Origin: Acidobacteriota bacterium
GTDB taxonomy: Bacteria > Acidobacteriota > Terriglobia > Terriglobales > SCQP01
Assembly: GCA_027314025.1 (NCBI GenBank)
Contig: DAHVCP010000026.1
Span: 62,001-126,000 of the forward strand
Direction: 5' to 3'
Length of the DNA: 64,000 nt
Part shown: one piece after another, positions 53,180 through 62,928 of the stretch
Layout of the letters: every line of letters starts with the position of its first letter
Numbering within the stretch: position 1 is the first letter of the stretch
Program-made: the position numbers and the translations under genes
Notes under the pieces: generated by a model
The model's database searches: none
What the model was told of the DNA's origin: nothing
The model's input: only the letters and a program-made list of their open reading frames with translations

Positions 53180-53926
53180 CTACCGCGCCGGAGCCGCCGC
53201 CCGCTGCCGCACCACCTCGAACAGCACCACCGCCGCCGCCACGGAGGCATTCAGCGAGGCCGGTCCCGGCGCCAAGGGGATGGATACGGCGAAATCACAG
53301 CGCTCCCGCACCAGGCGATGCAGTCCCGCGCCTTCGGCGCCGATCACCAGCACCGTGGGTCCGCGGAAATCGTGCGCCCAATACGGCTGCGGTGCATCCG
53401 CGTCCAGCGCCACCGACCAATAGCCGGCGGCGGCGGTCTTCTCCAGCGCGGCGACGATGTTGGCGGTTTCCGCCACCGCCAAATGCTCCAGCGCCCCGGC
53501 CGAGACGCGCGCCGCGGTCTCGCCCAGCGGAGCGGATCGGCGCCGGGGCACAATGACGCCCTGCGCCCCGGCCCCGGCGGCGCTGCGCAGAATCGCCCCC
53601 AAATTGTGCGGATCTTCAATCCCGTCCAGCGCCACCAGCAATCCGGGCGCGGCCGTCTGTTGCAGCAGCTCCTCCACGCTCAGCCGCGCCTTGGCCGCCA
53701 GCACCGCCACCGCGCCTTGGTGCCGCGGCGAACCCGCCAGCCGTTCCAGCGCCGGCGGCGCCAGCCGCCGCACGGCCACGCCGCTCTCCCGCGCCAACTG
53801 TTCCAGTTCCCGCAGCCGCGCGTCCTGCCGCGCGTGGCTGAGCGCTAGATATTGAATCGGGCGGCTGCGCGCGCGCAGCGCTTCCCGCACTGCGTGGATG
53901 CCGGCGATCCGGTCGGCGGAGGGCAC
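53180..53926 (-). CDS. rlmB: 23S rRNA 2'-O-ribose methyltransferase (TrmH/RlmB family)
   Basis: A 248-residue SpoU-type enzyme. The N-terminal substrate-binding domain begins RIAGIHAVREALRARSRPIQYL. The SPOUT motifs are visible: LVALDGIEDPHNLGAILRSA, the VIGAEGAGLHRLVRERCD segment and SIPLAPGPASLNASVAAAV. These match RlmB, which methylates G2251 in the peptidyl-transferase P loop. It lies 3 nt downstream of apt. Assignment to RlmB rather than another TrmH relative is likely, not certain. Confidence 0.88.
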   Translation of the reverse strand: MPSADRIAGIHAVREALRARSRPIQYLALSHARQDARLRELEQLARESGVAVRRLAPPALERLAGSPRHQGAVAVLAAKARLSVEELLQQTAAPGLLVALDGIEDPHNLGAILRSAAGAGAQGVIVPRRRSAPLGETAARVSAGALEHLAVAETANIVAALEKTAAAGYWSVALDADAPQPYWAHDFRGPTVLVIGAEGAGLHRLVRERCDFAVSIPLAPGPASLNASVAAAVVLFEVVRQRAAAPAR

Positions 53927-53929
53927 GGC

Positions 53930-54508
53930 TTAGTATTGCAGGACGGAAAATACTTCGTGCCCGCCCAGCTTGGCGCGGGGATGCAGAAACTCCAGTTCAA
54001 TGGCGAAGGCCATGGCGGCGACTTCGCCGCCCAGCTTTTGCACCAGTTCCGCCGTCGCCGCCGCCGTGCCGCCGGTAGCCGCCAGATCGTCCACGATCAG
54101 CACCCGCTGCCCGGACTGGATGGCGTCGCGGTGCGCCGCCAGCTCGTCGCTGCCGTATTCCAGCGCATAGCGCACCGACACCGATTCGGCGGGGAGCTTC
54201 TTCGGCTTGCGGATCGGCACGAAGCCGGTTCCCAGCCGATACGCCAGCGCCGGCGCGAAGATGAATCCCCGCGCCTCGATGCCCGCCACCAAGTCAATCC
54301 GTTCCCGCCGGAAGCGCTCGGTGAGGATGTCCATTAGTCGCGCCAAGGCGGGGCCGTTCTTGAGCAGCGTGGTGATGTCGTAAAACAAAATGCCCGGCTT
54401 GGGCCAATCCGGAACTTCACGGATCAGGGATTTGAGATGGGCAATATCCTCGGGGGAAGCCGGTCGGGATGGCGCGGTGGTGGACAAGAACGGAACCTCC
54501 GCAAGCAT
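53930..54508 (-). CDS. apt: Adenine phosphoribosyltransferase
   Basis: A 192-residue salvage enzyme forming AMP from adenine and [26 protein letters not shown] is the family start, [30 protein letters not shown] the hood and base-binding part, and [21 protein letters not shown] the PRPP loop. The first 20 residues ([20 protein letters not shown]) precede the usual beginning. It is probably co-transcribed with rlmB. Confidence 0.93.
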   Translation of the reverse strand: MLAEVPFLSTTAPSRPASPEDIAHLKSLIREVPDWPKPGILFYDITTLLKNGPALARLMDILTERFRRERIDLVAGIEARGFIFAPALAYRLGTGFVPIRKPKKLPAESVSVRYALEYGSDELAAHRDAIQSGQRVLIVDDLAATGGTAAATAELVQKLGGEVAAMAFAIELEFLHPRAKLGGHEVFSVLQY

Positions 54509-54690
54509 TGTACGACGCGCCGCCCGCGCTCCTGCTCCCTCCGGCGGCGTGCGGCGACGCTCGCGTTGCCCGGCCGCGTCGCGTTCCCCTAGGGGGAACC
54601 CCCCCCAGAGGCGGCGCAGGCGTCAGCCGGGGCATCGGAACTAGGACGGCTTCTACACCGTGAACCGCAGATCGAGAGAGGTGAGACGCC

Positions 54691-54987
54691 ATGGAGCATG
54701 TGGATGCGAAAGTCATTCGGGAGCGATTGAACGTGATCGCGCTCGCGATTACCACGCTGGAATCGAATGTCACGCCGGCCCAGGTCAATGCCATCTCCAG
54801 CGCCCGTCGGGCGCTCAAGGATGTCGCCCTCCTGGTCACCGGCGATGAACTCGACGAACATGGGCAGTTTGCTCCGCCCCACCTGCGCCGGGAGCGGGCC
54901 GAGTTGCGCCGCGAGGAGAACGCGCACGAATCGGCGGAGCAAGCCGACGGCGCCCGCGACGGAGCATTGGGCGCCACGGTGCGCTAA
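54691..54987 (+). CDS. Small helical protein of unknown function
   Basis: 98 residues, highly charged and almost entirely helical in appearance. The first 55 residues (KVIRERLNVIALAITTLESN, then ALKDVALLVTG) look like a folded core, and the C-terminal half is Arg/Glu-rich and probably disordered. No family is recognised. A strong Shine-Dalgarno (GAGAGGTGAG) stands 6 nt before the ATG, which supports expression. It neighbours two other small, stress-type genes. Confidence 0.65.
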   Translation: MEHVDAKVIRERLNVIALAITTLESNVTPAQVNAISSARRALKDVALLVTGDELDEHGQFAPPHLRRERAELRREENAHESAEQADGARDGALGATVR

Positions 54988-55024
54988 CGGCCTCGCCCGC
55001 CCCGTGCTGCCGCCATTCCGCCGG

Positions 55025-55192
55025 CTAAGGCTGGGTGCGAGGGTGCGCGGGCGGTCCCACGATCGTTGGCCCGGGTGGCGGATCGCTGGCCGGAAATGAT
55101 TCCTCGACCGCTTCGTCCCAATCCTCTTCGGAGGGTTGCGGCGAGGGAGCGCGAGAGGGTGGGCGCGGCGTCGGGGGTAATTTGGCGGGCAT
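55025..55192 (-). CDS. Small protein with ESFPASDPP motif
   Basis: A 55-residue ORF on the opposite strand between two plus-strand genes. It contains EEDWDEAVEESFPASDPPP, a motif I recognise from widespread small bacterial proteins of unknown function that carry (E)SFPASDPP. The rest is Pro-rich. The ATG at 55192 is the last possible start before the motif; no clear Shine-Dalgarno is visible. It is enclosed in a long open frame, but only this part carries recognised sequence. Such proteins are often next to stress genes. Confidence 0.65.
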   Translation of the reverse strand: MPAKLPPTPRPPSRAPSPQPSEEDWDEAVEESFPASDPPPGPTIVGPPAHPRTQP

Positions 55193-55411
55193 GGCTATTG
55201 GATGCCCGAATTGCCCTGCGGCGGCACGGCGCGGAATGGACGCCGATTCCGGTCGCAACCAAGCTCGTGAAACCAGGCTCGTGAAGTGCTGCGAATGCCC
55301 GCGGAAAATGCCCGCCGGGATGGTTCCATCCGTTCTTCCGGAGTGAGGCCAACAGCCGCGCCTGGGTCCGCATCCCATCCGCCAAATTCCTCCAATAAGG
55401 AGCGTCGTTCG

Positions 55412-55924
55412 ATGCCTACAACGGAAATGGATCGGTATCTGCTGCACCTCAACCATGCCTTGTCCATGGAAGCCGCTCTCGTGGACCACTTGGAAGAGCG
55501 GGCGAGCGAGGTGGAAGACCCCAAAATCAAGCAGCGGATCCAGGATCACCGCACCCAGACCATGGACCATCGGGACACGGTGAAGGGGATCATTCAATCG
55601 TTGGGTGGTCAGCCCACCGCCGCCAAATCCAACGTGCAGCCGCCCATCACGCCCGGCGTCGTCGGCAAGGTGCGGGAGGCGATTGAGGTCGAGCGCCCCG
55701 ATCAGGCGCTGGCCAAGGCGTTGGCCGATTACTCCGTGGAGCATTACGAAGCCGCGACGTACCTGGCGCTGGGGGAAATCGCGCGCAACGTCAATCACGC
55801 CGAGCACGTTCCGGAGTTCGACCGAATCCGCCAGGAAGAAGAGGAGATGGCGCAGTTCGTGCTCAACGCGATTCCAGAAGCGGTGGAGCAAGCCTTTCCA
55901 TCGGCGGGACGGCGCGCGGCCTAA
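55412..55924 (+). CDS. Ferritin-like DUF892/YciE-type protein
   Basis: A 170-residue helical protein: YLLHLNHALSMEAALVDHLEERA, IQDHRTQTMDHRDTVKGIIQSLGG, YSVEHYEAATYLALGEIA and a fourth helix rich in Glu form a four-helix bundle like YciE/ferritin-like domains. Glu and His residues that could bind metal are spaced suitably (EAA..DHLEE, HRxxxMDHRD). Relatives are stress-induced. AAGGAG sits 9 nt before the ATG at 55412; the frame is open earlier but without a site. Function beyond stress association is unknown. Confidence 0.75.
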   Translation: MPTTEMDRYLLHLNHALSMEAALVDHLEERASEVEDPKIKQRIQDHRTQTMDHRDTVKGIIQSLGGQPTAAKSNVQPPITPGVVGKVREAIEVERPDQALAKALADYSVEHYEAATYLALGEIARNVNHAEHVPEFDRIRQEEEEMAQFVLNAIPEAVEQAFPSAGRRAA

Positions 55925-56387
55925 CTCCGGGACGCGTCTCTACGTCCGCCGCGGTCCGCCTAGCCAGCCGCGGCGAGCATGGGCGGGGCTTCGCGCGGGC
56001 GGGGCTCGTCCCTAGCCGAGTCGGTTCCGAGGCGCTGAAGGCGGCCGCGTTGCGGGGATGCGGAGCAGCCCATTCGCCCCGCGAACGCCGCAGTTTGCCT
56101 CGGTAGCCTTGGACTCGGAGCCCGGCCGCTAGGGCACGGAGCCGGCTTGGCGAGGCCGCGGGAAGGGGCCCCGCCTGGACAGGGTAAAACGGTCGCTGTA
56201 GCACCGCGAATGCTAGGCCCTAAAACATTCGACTTTAGCGCCGGGACCCGGCCGGGATGGCCCGGAACCGGATTGGGAACGTTGGCCGCCGGCGCTGCCG
56301 GCATTCCTCGGTCGCTTGCGCCTCTTCCCAGTGTGCTGGGCCGGCGGCCCCGCGCCGCGATGGCCCGCTAGACCGCGCGATAACCCG
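55925..56387. other. Gene-free region
   Basis: 463 bases between the ferritin-like gene (+) and frr (-), converging. Frames are Arg/Pro/Gly-rich and lack start sites with support. I see no terminator with a T-run and no RNA gene. Confidence 0.55.
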
Positions 56388-56972
56388 CTAAACCGTGAGA
56401 ACTTCCTTCTCCTTCGCCGCCGCGGAGCTCTCCAGCTTTTCCAATTCCGCGTCGGTCAGCTTCTGGATGTCTTCGTGCGCCCGCCGCTCCTCGTCTTCGC
56501 TGATTTTCTTTTCCGCCTTCAGTTTTTTCACCCCGTCGTTGCCGTCGCGGCGGATGTTGCGGATCGCGGTGCGGTGATCCTCCAGAATCTTGTGCAAATG
56601 CTTGACCAGCTCCTTGCGGCGTTCCTCGTTCAGCGGCGGCACCGGCAGGCGGATGAGCTTGCCGTCATTGGCGGGGTTCAGCCCCAGGTCGGCGGCGCGG
56701 ATGGCTTTTTCGATCGCCCCCAGGGTGCTGGCGTCGTAGGGCTGAATGGTGATCAGTTGCGCGTCGGGAGCATGCACCGTCGCCACCTGGTTCAGCGGCA
56801 TCTCGGTTCCGTAATACTCGACGCGTACGCCGTCCAGCAAATGGATGGACGCGCGGCCGGTCCGCACCGACGCCAGCGCGGCGCGGAAGTCGCCCACGGC
56901 TTTCTCCATGCGGCTGGTCAGGTTCTGAAAAAGTTCGCGCAGGGCCGGCACGGAGGCAGAGACGACAGGCAT
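56388..56972 (-). CDS. frr: Ribosome-recycling factor
   Basis: A 194-residue factor that splits post-termination ribosomes with EF-G. The RRF signatures are RMEKAVGDFRAALASVRTGRAS, VEYYGTEMPLNQVATV, IQPYDAST and the long-helix segment IRNIRRDGNDGVKKLKAEKKISEDEERR. I chose ATG 56972 because the family starts there. It follows pyrH, the standard rpsB-tsf-pyrH-frr order. Confidence 0.96.
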   Translation of the reverse strand: MPVVSASVPALRELFQNLTSRMEKAVGDFRAALASVRTGRASIHLLDGVRVEYYGTEMPLNQVATVHAPDAQLITIQPYDASTLGAIEKAIRAADLGLNPANDGKLIRLPVPPLNEERRKELVKHLHKILEDHRTAIRNIRRDGNDGVKKLKAEKKISEDEERRAHEDIQKLTDAELEKLESSAAAKEKEVLTV

Positions 56973-57103
56973 GAAGACCTCGCAATCAAGAGTGGGCGGC
57001 AACAATACCTGCCCATCGTGGATTATAGCGAATGGCGCGGGACGGATATCCGCTCGCGGCGACCGCGCCCACCATGCGGCACGGTGGGCGTTGCGGCCTC
57101 CGC

Positions 57104-57850
57104 CTAGCGGGATTCGCCGGCCGTGGCGGCGGGCGCGGCGGCGATGCGTGAGCCGACGTTTTCGCCGCAGACCACGCGGCGGATGTTGCCGGCGCGATGC
57201 AGATCGAAGACGATCACCGGCAGCTGGTTGTCCTGGCACAGCGAGACGGCGGAGATATCCATCACGCGCAGATTGCGGGCGATGAACTCCCGGTAATCAA
57301 TCGTCTCGAAGCGATGCGCGCCGGCGACCTTGACCGGATCGGCGTCATAGATGCCGTCCACCTTGGTGCCCTTCAGAATGACCTCCGCCTTGATCTCCAT
57401 GGCGCGCAGCGCGGCGGCGGTGTCGGTGGAAAAATAGGGATTCCCGGTGCCGCCGACGAAGATCACCGCCCGTCCCTTCTCCAGATGGCGGATGGCGCGG
57501 CGGCGGATGAACGGCTCCGCCACCTGATGCATTTGGATGGCGCTCATCAGCCGCGTGCTCACGCCGCGGCTCTCCAGGGCGTCCTGCATGGCCAGACCGT
57601 TGATGACCGTGGCCAGCATGCCCATGTGGTCGGCCGCCACGCGGTCCATTTGCCGCGCCTGGAGCGCCACGCCGCGGAAAAAATTGCCCCCACCCAGCAC
57701 CAGCGCCACCTGCACGCCGATTTTCTGGACGCCGGCGATCTCCGCCGCCAAGTCCCCCATCCGCGCCGGATCCACGCCAAAACGCTCGCCCCCGGCCAAA
57801 GCCTCGCCGGAAAGCTTGAGCAGAACCCGGTGGTAGGCGGGCGTGGACAT
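57104..57850 (-). CDS. pyrH: Uridylate kinase
   Basis: A 248-residue UMP kinase of the amino-acid-kinase fold. [16 protein letters not shown] is the ATP-binding start; [29 protein letters not shown] and [21 protein letters not shown] are the conserved loops. It supplies UDP for RNA and cell-wall precursors. It is 13 nt after tsf and 131 nt before frr. Confidence 0.96.
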   Translation of the reverse strand: MSTPAYHRVLLKLSGEALAGGERFGVDPARMGDLAAEIAGVQKIGVQVALVLGGGNFFRGVALQARQMDRVAADHMGMLATVINGLAMQDALESRGVSTRLMSAIQMHQVAEPFIRRRAIRHLEKGRAVIFVGGTGNPYFSTDTAAALRAMEIKAEVILKGTKVDGIYDADPVKVAGAHRFETIDYREFIARNLRVMDISAVSLCQDNQLPVIVFDLHRAGNIRRVVCGENVGSRIAAAPAATAGESR

Positions 57851-57863
57851 GGGACTGGGGCCG

Positions 57864-58463
57864 CTAGGACTCCTCGCCGACCTTGTAGCGGGCGAAGCGG
57901 CGAATGGCGACGTTTTCGCCGAACTTGGAGACGTGGCTGGCCACCAATTCGCCCACGCTGACCTTGTCGTCCTTGATGAAGCGCTGGTCCAGCAGGCAAA
58001 ACTCCTCGTAGAACTTGGCCAGCTTGCCCTCGACGATCTTCTCCACCACGGCGGCCGGCTTGCCTAGGCTCTGCACCTGCGCCCGGTAGATCTCCTTCTC
58101 CTTCTCCAGCACCTCCGGCGTCACCTGTTCCCGCGACAGAAACCGGGGATTGGCCGCCGCGATGTGCATCGCAACGTCGTGCAGCAGGGTTTGAAAATCC
58201 TCGGTGCGGGCCACGAAATCGGTCTCGCAGGCGATCTCCACCAGCACGCCGATCTTCCCGCCGGCGTGGATATAGGCGCCCACCGCGCCTTCGTTGGCGG
58301 CCCGTCCCGCTTTCTTGGCGGCGGCGGCAATGCCCTTCTTGCGCAGGATGACCTCGGCTTGGGCCAGGTCGCCGCCGCCCTCGACTAGGGCGTCGCGGCA
58401 GTTCATCAGGGGGGCCCCGGTGCGGTCCCGGAGCTGCTTAACCAATGCGGCGTTGATTTCCAT
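57864..58463 (-). CDS. tsf: Elongation factor Ts
   Basis: A 199-residue short-form EF-Ts that recycles EF-Tu-[40 protein letters not shown] is the N-terminal UBA-like domain; [23 protein letters not shown] is the core EF-Tu contact. The second subdomain present in the 280-residue E. coli form is missing, as in Thermus-type proteins. It lies 48 nt after rpsB. Confidence 0.96.
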   Translation of the reverse strand: MEINAALVKQLRDRTGAPLMNCRDALVEGGGDLAQAEVILRKKGIAAAAKKAGRAANEGAVGAYIHAGGKIGVLVEIACETDFVARTEDFQTLLHDVAMHIAAANPRFLSREQVTPEVLEKEKEIYRAQVQSLGKPAAVVEKIVEGKLAKFYEEFCLLDQRFIKDDKVSVGELVASHVSKFGENVAIRRFARYKVGEES

Positions 58464-58511
58464 GGGGCAACAAAAAAATGGGCGGCAAAATGTCTGGTCG
58501 GCGCCGGCGGC

Positions 58512-59471
58512 CTAGGCTTCCGCCGCGGGCGTGGCGTCGTCCTCGCTTGCGGGCGGCTTGGCCTCCGTCACGGGCTTGGAGGTCTCTTCGCCTTCGGCCG
58601 GCTTCGCCGCCGCCTCGGCGGCCGCGGCCTTCGCCGCGGCGTCGCCCTCCTCGCCTTCCTCCTCATAGCCGCCGTACTTGCGGTCGGCTTCGTATTGCGC
58701 GACGTACTCGGCGATATCCGGCGCCGCTTCCTCGCCTTCGGCCGGAGCGCTCAGCTCGCCCGCGGTGAGCGGCTGGCCCGCCGCGTCCATCATCTGCCGG
58801 CCCTCCAGGCAGGCGTCGGCGATGCGCGACGCGAACAGGCGAATGGCCCGCAGCGCGTCATCGTTGCCGGGAATGATGTAATCCACTTCGCTGGGGTCGC
58901 AGTTGGTGTCCACCACGGCCACGACCGGAATGCCCAGCTTGCGCGCCTCCCGCACGGCGATCTGCTCCTTGTTGGAATCAATGCAGAACAGCACGTTGGG
59001 CAGCCCCGGCATATCCTTGATTCCGGCCAAGTTCAGTTGCAGGTGCTTGCGCTCGCGCTCCAGCTTGATGACCTCCTTCTTGGGCAGCATCTCATACCGC
59101 CCATCAGTGGCCATTTCCTCGATTTCCTTGAAGCGCTTGATGGATTTCTGGATCGTCACCCAGTTGGTCAGCAGGCCGCCGAGCCAGCGCTGGTTGACGT
59201 AGAACATCTGGCAGCGGGTGGCTTCCTCCGCGATGGCGTCTTGCGCCTGCCGCTTGGTGCCGACGAACAGCACGCTTTTGCCCTGGGCGGCTTGTTCCTG
59301 CACGAAGCGCGAGGCGTCCTTGAACAGCTTCAGCGTCTTTTGCAGGTCCACGATGTAGATGCCGTTGCGCTCGCCGAAAATGTAGGGTTTCATTTTCGGG
59401 TTCCAGCGCTTGGTTTGGTGCCCGAAGTGAACCCCCGCTTCGAGCAGCTCTTTCATGGTGATGGTGGCCAA
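58512..59471 (-). CDS. rpsB: 30S ribosomal protein S2
   Basis: 319 residues. [65 protein letters not shown] and [19 protein letters not shown] are diagnostic. The final 80 residues are an acidic, Ala/Glu-rich extension ([16 protein letters not shown]) beyond the usual 240-residue core. GAGGAGG precedes the ATG by 10 nt. It heads the rpsB-tsf-pyrH-frr operon. Confidence 0.96.
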   Translation of the reverse strand: MATITMKELLEAGVHFGHQTKRWNPKMKPYIFGERNGIYIVDLQKTLKLFKDASRFVQEQAAQGKSVLFVGTKRQAQDAIAEEATRCQMFYVNQRWLGGLLTNWVTIQKSIKRFKEIEEMATDGRYEMLPKKEVIKLERERKHLQLNLAGIKDMPGLPNVLFCIDSNKEQIAVREARKLGIPVVAVVDTNCDPSEVDYIIPGNDDALRAIRLFASRIADACLEGRQMMDAAGQPLTAGELSAPAEGEEAAPDIAEYVAQYEADRKYGGYEEEGEEGDAAAKAAAAEAAAKPAEGEETSKPVTEAKPPASEDDATPAAEA

Positions 59472-59493
59472 GCAACCTCCTCGTCAAGTTTGC

Positions 59494-59512
59494 AATCCCG
59501 GCGCCCGGGATT
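59494..59512 (-). promoter_or_regulatory. Stem-loop in the rpsB leader
   Basis: AATCCCGG-GCG-CCGGGATT (read on the transcribed strand) is a perfect 8-bp stem with a 3-nt loop, 23 nt before rpsB and after rpsI. No T-run follows. It may be a regulatory leader structure or an mRNA processing site. Confidence 0.4.
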
Positions 59513-59542
59513 TGTTGTCCCCGCAGGGAAAGATAAGCCAAG

Positions 59543-59938
59543 CTACCGCTTGGAGAACTGGAACCGCTTGCGCGCGCCCTTTTGCCCGTACTTCTTGCGC
59601 TCCTTCATCCGCGAATCGCGGGTCAGAAAGCCCTCCGCGCGCAGCCGGCCGCGCAGGTCGGCGTTGTAATCCAGCAAGGCGCGGGCGATGCCCATGCGCA
59701 CCGCGCCGCTTTGGCTGGTGATGCCGCCGCCGCTGACCCGGATCAGCAAATCGAACTGGCTGCCCAGCTCCAGGGTTTGCAGCGGCTGGCGGGCGGCGGC
59801 GCGCAGCGCGTCGCTGGGAAAGTACGTCTCCCAGGCGCGCCCATTGACCTTGGATTGGCCGCTGCCGGGGCGGAGGATGACGCGGGCGACGGAGGTTTTG
59901 CGGCGTCCGGTGCCGCGGTATTGAACCAAATCGGCCAT
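59543..59938 (-). CDS. rpsI: 30S ribosomal protein S9
   Basis: 131 residues. QYRGTGRRKTSVARVILRPGSG, VSGGGITSQSGAVRMGIARALLDYN and the C-terminal LTRDSRMKERKKYGQKGARKRFQFSKR are conserved; the final Lys/Arg residues reach the P-site tRNA. It follows rplM by 2 nt, the universal pair. Confidence 0.97.
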   Translation of the reverse strand: MADLVQYRGTGRRKTSVARVILRPGSGQSKVNGRAWETYFPSDALRAAARQPLQTLELGSQFDLLIRVSGGGITSQSGAVRMGIARALLDYNADLRGRLRAEGFLTRDSRMKERKKYGQKGARKRFQFSKR

Positions 59939-59940
59939 GG

Positions 59941-60402
59941 TTATTTCGACTCCTGGGCGGCCGCGCGGGACTTCACCAACCGCGCCGGCTGGGGTTTCTG
60001 CGCCGCGTGGGGATGCTGCGCGCCAGCATAAACGTGCAAATGGTCGGCGAGATGCTTGCCATGCCGGTTCTTGGGCAGCATGCCCTCAATCGCATCTTGC
60101 ACCACGCGCTCCGGATGCACCGCCATGCGATGCCGCATCTGTTGCGTCCGCAGGCCGCCCGGATAGCCGGTGAAGCGGTGGTATTGCTTGTCTTGCAGCT
60201 TCTGGCCGGTGATCTTGACCTTGGCGGCGTTGATCACCACGACGTGCTCGCCGGTGGACAGAAACGGGGTGAAGCGCGGATTATCCTTGCCGCGCAGCAG
60301 GCGGGCGACCCGGGACGCCAAACGCCCCAGCACCACGCCCTCGGCGTCCACTACATACCAAGATTGGCCGAGCTCCGCGGCTCGGGGAAAATACGTGCTC
60401 AT
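59941..60402 (-). CDS. rplM: 50S ribosomal protein L13
   Basis: 153 residues. SWYVVDAEGVVLGRLASRVARLLRGKDNPRFTPFLSTGEHVVVINA, KITGQKLQDKQYHRFTGYPGGLR and GMLPKNRHGKHLADHLHVY are diagnostic. I chose ATG 60402, preceded by GGGAGA, over an upstream in-frame ATG. A consensus-like promoter lies about 120 nt upstream. Confidence 0.97.
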   Translation of the reverse strand: MSTYFPRAAELGQSWYVVDAEGVVLGRLASRVARLLRGKDNPRFTPFLSTGEHVVVINAAKVKITGQKLQDKQYHRFTGYPGGLRTQQMRHRMAVHPERVVQDAIEGMLPKNRHGKHLADHLHVYAGAQHPHAAQKPQPARLVKSRAAAQESK

Positions 60403-60524
60403 TCTCTGGTTGTCTCCCGATCGGCTCCCGCCCACGGCGGAATCCGCTAGAGGCCCCGCGCTAGCCAGGGCGGCCCTTGCCCGCGCGCACGAACTGCTCG
60501 GCGAACGCAGCAGGGCAATTTCTA

Positions 60525-60553
60525 AGAGTAGAAGAGCCGGCGGGGCTTGTCAA
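60525..60553 (-). promoter_or_regulatory. rplM-rpsI promoter
   Basis: On the minus strand: -35 TTGACA (60553-60548, perfect), a 17-bp spacer and -10 TACTCT (60530-60525, three of six). The resulting leader of about 115 nt before rplM is long enough for an L13 autoregulatory structure, which I did not fold. Confidence 0.55.
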
Positions 60554-60623
60554 CGCGCCCCGCCGCCCGGCGCGGCGCGGGCAGCGGTCCCCCGCGTGGC
60601 GGTTCCCGTTCCCGCCGCCCGCC

Positions 60624-61565
60624 CTAAGCCGCCAGCAACGGCGCCAGCGCCGCCCTATCCTCCGCCGTCAGCTCCCAACCGCCGGCCGCGGCGTTTTGGC
60701 TGACCTGCTCCGGCCGGGTCGCGCCGGCAATCACGCTGGCTACCTGCGGCCGGGACAGCAGCCAGCTAAACGCCAGCTCCAGCAGCGTATGCCCGCGTTC
60801 CTGGGCAAACCCCTCCAGCCGGGCCGAAAGCTCTAAATTGCCAGGGGTTAAGTACCGCGCCGCCAATCCCTTGGAGGTTGCCAGCCGGGTGCCTGCGGGC
60901 GCGCTTCGTCCAGCGTGGTACTTCCCGGTTAATAACCCATTGGCTAATGGAAAGTAAGGCAACAGGCCCATTCGGTAGGCCTCGATCGCCGGCAGCAGCT
61001 CGGCTTCGAGCTGCCGCACCAATAGGCTGTACTCGTATTGCCCGCTGGCGAATGGGGTCAGCCGCCGGTCGCGGGCGGTCCATTGCGCCTCCACCATCTG
61101 CCAGGCTGGCAGGTTGGAGCAGCCGATGTAGCGCACCTTGCCGGCGTGAATCAGGTCATCCAGCGCCCGCAGCGTTTCTTCGATCGGCGTCAGCGGATCG
61201 GGGTAATGGATCTGATAGAGGTCAATCCAATCGGTTTGCAGGCGGCGCAGGCTGGCTTCCACGGCATGGACAATGTAGCCGCGCGCGGCGCCCTTGAGCC
61301 GGCCGGCGTCATCCATCGCGCCGCCGAATTTAGTCGCCAGCACGATCTCCTGCCGGCGGGCACCCAGCACCTTGCCCAGGACCGTCTCGGAGCCGCCGCG
61401 CCCGCCATAAATGTCGGCGGTGTCGAACAGCGTGATGCCGGCATCCAACGCGCGATGAATGACCGTGCGGCTGGCCTCCAAATCCAAGCGGCCGCCAAAG
61501 TTGTTGCAGCCGAGGCCGATGGCCGACACGCGCAGCCCGGAAGCGCCGAGGTTGCGGATTTGCAT
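60624..61565 (-). CDS. Aldo/keto reductase
   Basis: A 313-residue NADPH-dependent reductase. The catalytic tetrad is in FDTADIYGG (Asp, Tyr), LATKFGG (Lys) and LYQIHYPD (His). The cofactor loop SVIAGATRPEQVSQN is near the C-terminus. AAGGAG lies 10 nt before the ATG. It is divergent from the thiolase gene. Substrate unknown; similar proteins reduce small aldehydes and quinones. Confidence 0.9.
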   Translation of the reverse strand: MQIRNLGASGLRVSAIGLGCNNFGGRLDLEASRTVIHRALDAGITLFDTADIYGGRGGSETVLGKVLGARRQEIVLATKFGGAMDDAGRLKGAARGYIVHAVEASLRRLQTDWIDLYQIHYPDPLTPIEETLRALDDLIHAGKVRYIGCSNLPAWQMVEAQWTARDRRLTPFASGQYEYSLLVRQLEAELLPAIEAYRMGLLPYFPLANGLLTGKYHAGRSAPAGTRLATSKGLAARYLTPGNLELSARLEGFAQERGHTLLELAFSWLLSRPQVASVIAGATRPEQVSQNAAAGGWELTAEDRAALAPLLAA

Positions 61566-61677
61566 GGGTGGATTCTCCTTGCTGGGCGGCGCCCCGCTGT
61601 GTTGCGGCGGCAGCGGGTTCGCCGGCGCGGGGGCCGGCGGGCTCCCTGCTTCGAATGTAGCGCGAAGCGGCGGGTTG

Positions 61678-61691
61678 TGACCGTTCGGTTA
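61678..61691. promoter_or_regulatory. TGACCG-TT-CGGTTA palindrome, candidate operator
   Basis: A near-perfect 14-bp palindrome (12 of 14 positions) 39 bp upstream of the thiolase ATG. ACCG/CGGT arms are common in TetR-type operators, and TetR regulators often govern acyl-CoA genes, but none is encoded here. TAGAAT (about 61714) may be the -10. Confidence 0.3.
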
Positions 61692-61729
61692 GACGGCCCT
61701 TCAGGCCCGGGGCATAGAATGAAGGCGAG

Positions 61730-62908
61730 ATGGCGGCGAAGGAAGTGGTGATCGTAGCCGGCGCGCGCACGCCCATGGCGCGCTACATGGGCGAGTTGAA
61801 AAAAATATCGGCGCTCGAGCTGGGGGCGGTGGCCGCCGCCGAGGCGGTGCGGCGTTCCGGCGTGGCGCCGGAGGATATTGACCACGTGGTGATGGGTAAC
61901 GCGCTGCAAACCAGCGGGGACGCCCTGTATGGCGCGCGCCACGTCGGCTTGCAAGCCGGGCTGCCGGTCACCACGCCCGCCTTGACCGTCAACCGCATCT
62001 GCGGCTCCGGCGTCCAAGCGATTGTCACCGCGGCGCAAATGATCCAATTGGAGGAGGCGGCGCTGGCGCTGGCCGGTGGCATGGAGAGCATGTCCCAGGC
62101 GCCCCATGTCATCCGCGGCGCCCGCGAAGGGTTTCGCTTGGGTGAAGGGCGGCTGGAAGACGCATTAATGGTGGCGCTGTTGGACAGCTATTGCGGCCTG
62201 ACCATGGCCCAGACCGCGGAGGGGCTGGCGCAGGACTTGGGCATTGGCCGCCCGTGCCAGGACGCCTACGCCCTGCTCAGCCAGCAGCGGGCCGCGGCGG
62301 CCCAGGCGGCGGGAAAACTTGCCGCGGAGATCACCCCGGTCGCGCTGGGCAAGGGCAAGACATTCTCCGCCGACAATCATCTCCGTCCGGACACCACGCT
62401 GGAAAAATTGGCCGCGCTGCCGCCGGCCTTTTCCCAGGACGGCGCCGTCACCGCCGGCAATGCCAGCGGCATCGTGGACGGCGCCGCCGCCGTCGTCATC
62501 GCCAGCGCCGAGGAGGCCCGCAAGCGGCGCCTTCAGCCGCTAGGGCGAATCATTTCCTGGGCCGTCGCCGGCGTCGAGCCCCGCCGCATGGGCCGCGGTC
62601 CCGTGCCCGCCTCGCAAGCGGCCCTAGCCAAAGCCGGCATGCGGTTGGCGGAAATGGATTTGATCGAGGTGAATGAGGCCTTCGCCGCGCAATATTTGGC
62701 CGTCGAGCGGGAGCTGGGCTTGGACCGCGAGCGGGTCAACGTCAACGGCGGCGCCATCGCCCTTGGCCATCCCCTGGGCGCCACCGGCACGCGTTTGGTG
62801 CTGACGCTGCTCTACGAACTGGCGCGCCGTGGCCTGCGCTACGGCCTGGCGACCGCCTGCATCGGCGGCGGTCAGGGCATCGCCATGATCGTGGAGCGCG
62901 CGGCCTAA
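61730..62908 (+). CDS. Acetyl-CoA acetyltransferase (thiolase)
   Basis: A 392-residue thiolase. The nucleophilic Cys is C91 in [28 protein letters not shown] holds the catalytic His and [12 protein letters not shown] the second Cys. [16 protein letters not shown] is a standard start. It either condenses two acetyl-CoA or splits 3-ketoacyl-CoA. With the dehydrogenase 20 nt downstream and an enoyl-CoA hydratase-like gene beyond, it forms a fatty-acid beta-oxidation or butanoyl-CoA module. Confidence 0.94.
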   Translation: MAAKEVVIVAGARTPMARYMGELKKISALELGAVAAAEAVRRSGVAPEDIDHVVMGNALQTSGDALYGARHVGLQAGLPVTTPALTVNRICGSGVQAIVTAAQMIQLEEAALALAGGMESMSQAPHVIRGAREGFRLGEGRLEDALMVALLDSYCGLTMAQTAEGLAQDLGIGRPCQDAYALLSQQRAAAAQAAGKLAAEITPVALGKGKTFSADNHLRPDTTLEKLAALPPAFSQDGAVTAGNASGIVDGAAAVVIASAEEARKRRLQPLGRIISWAVAGVEPRRMGRGPVPASQAALAKAGMRLAEMDLIEVNEAFAAQYLAVERELGLDRERVNVNGGAIALGHPLGATGTRLVLTLLYELARRGLRYGLATACIGGGQGIAMIVERAA

Positions 62909-62928
62909 GTTCCCGACGAGCTAGATTT

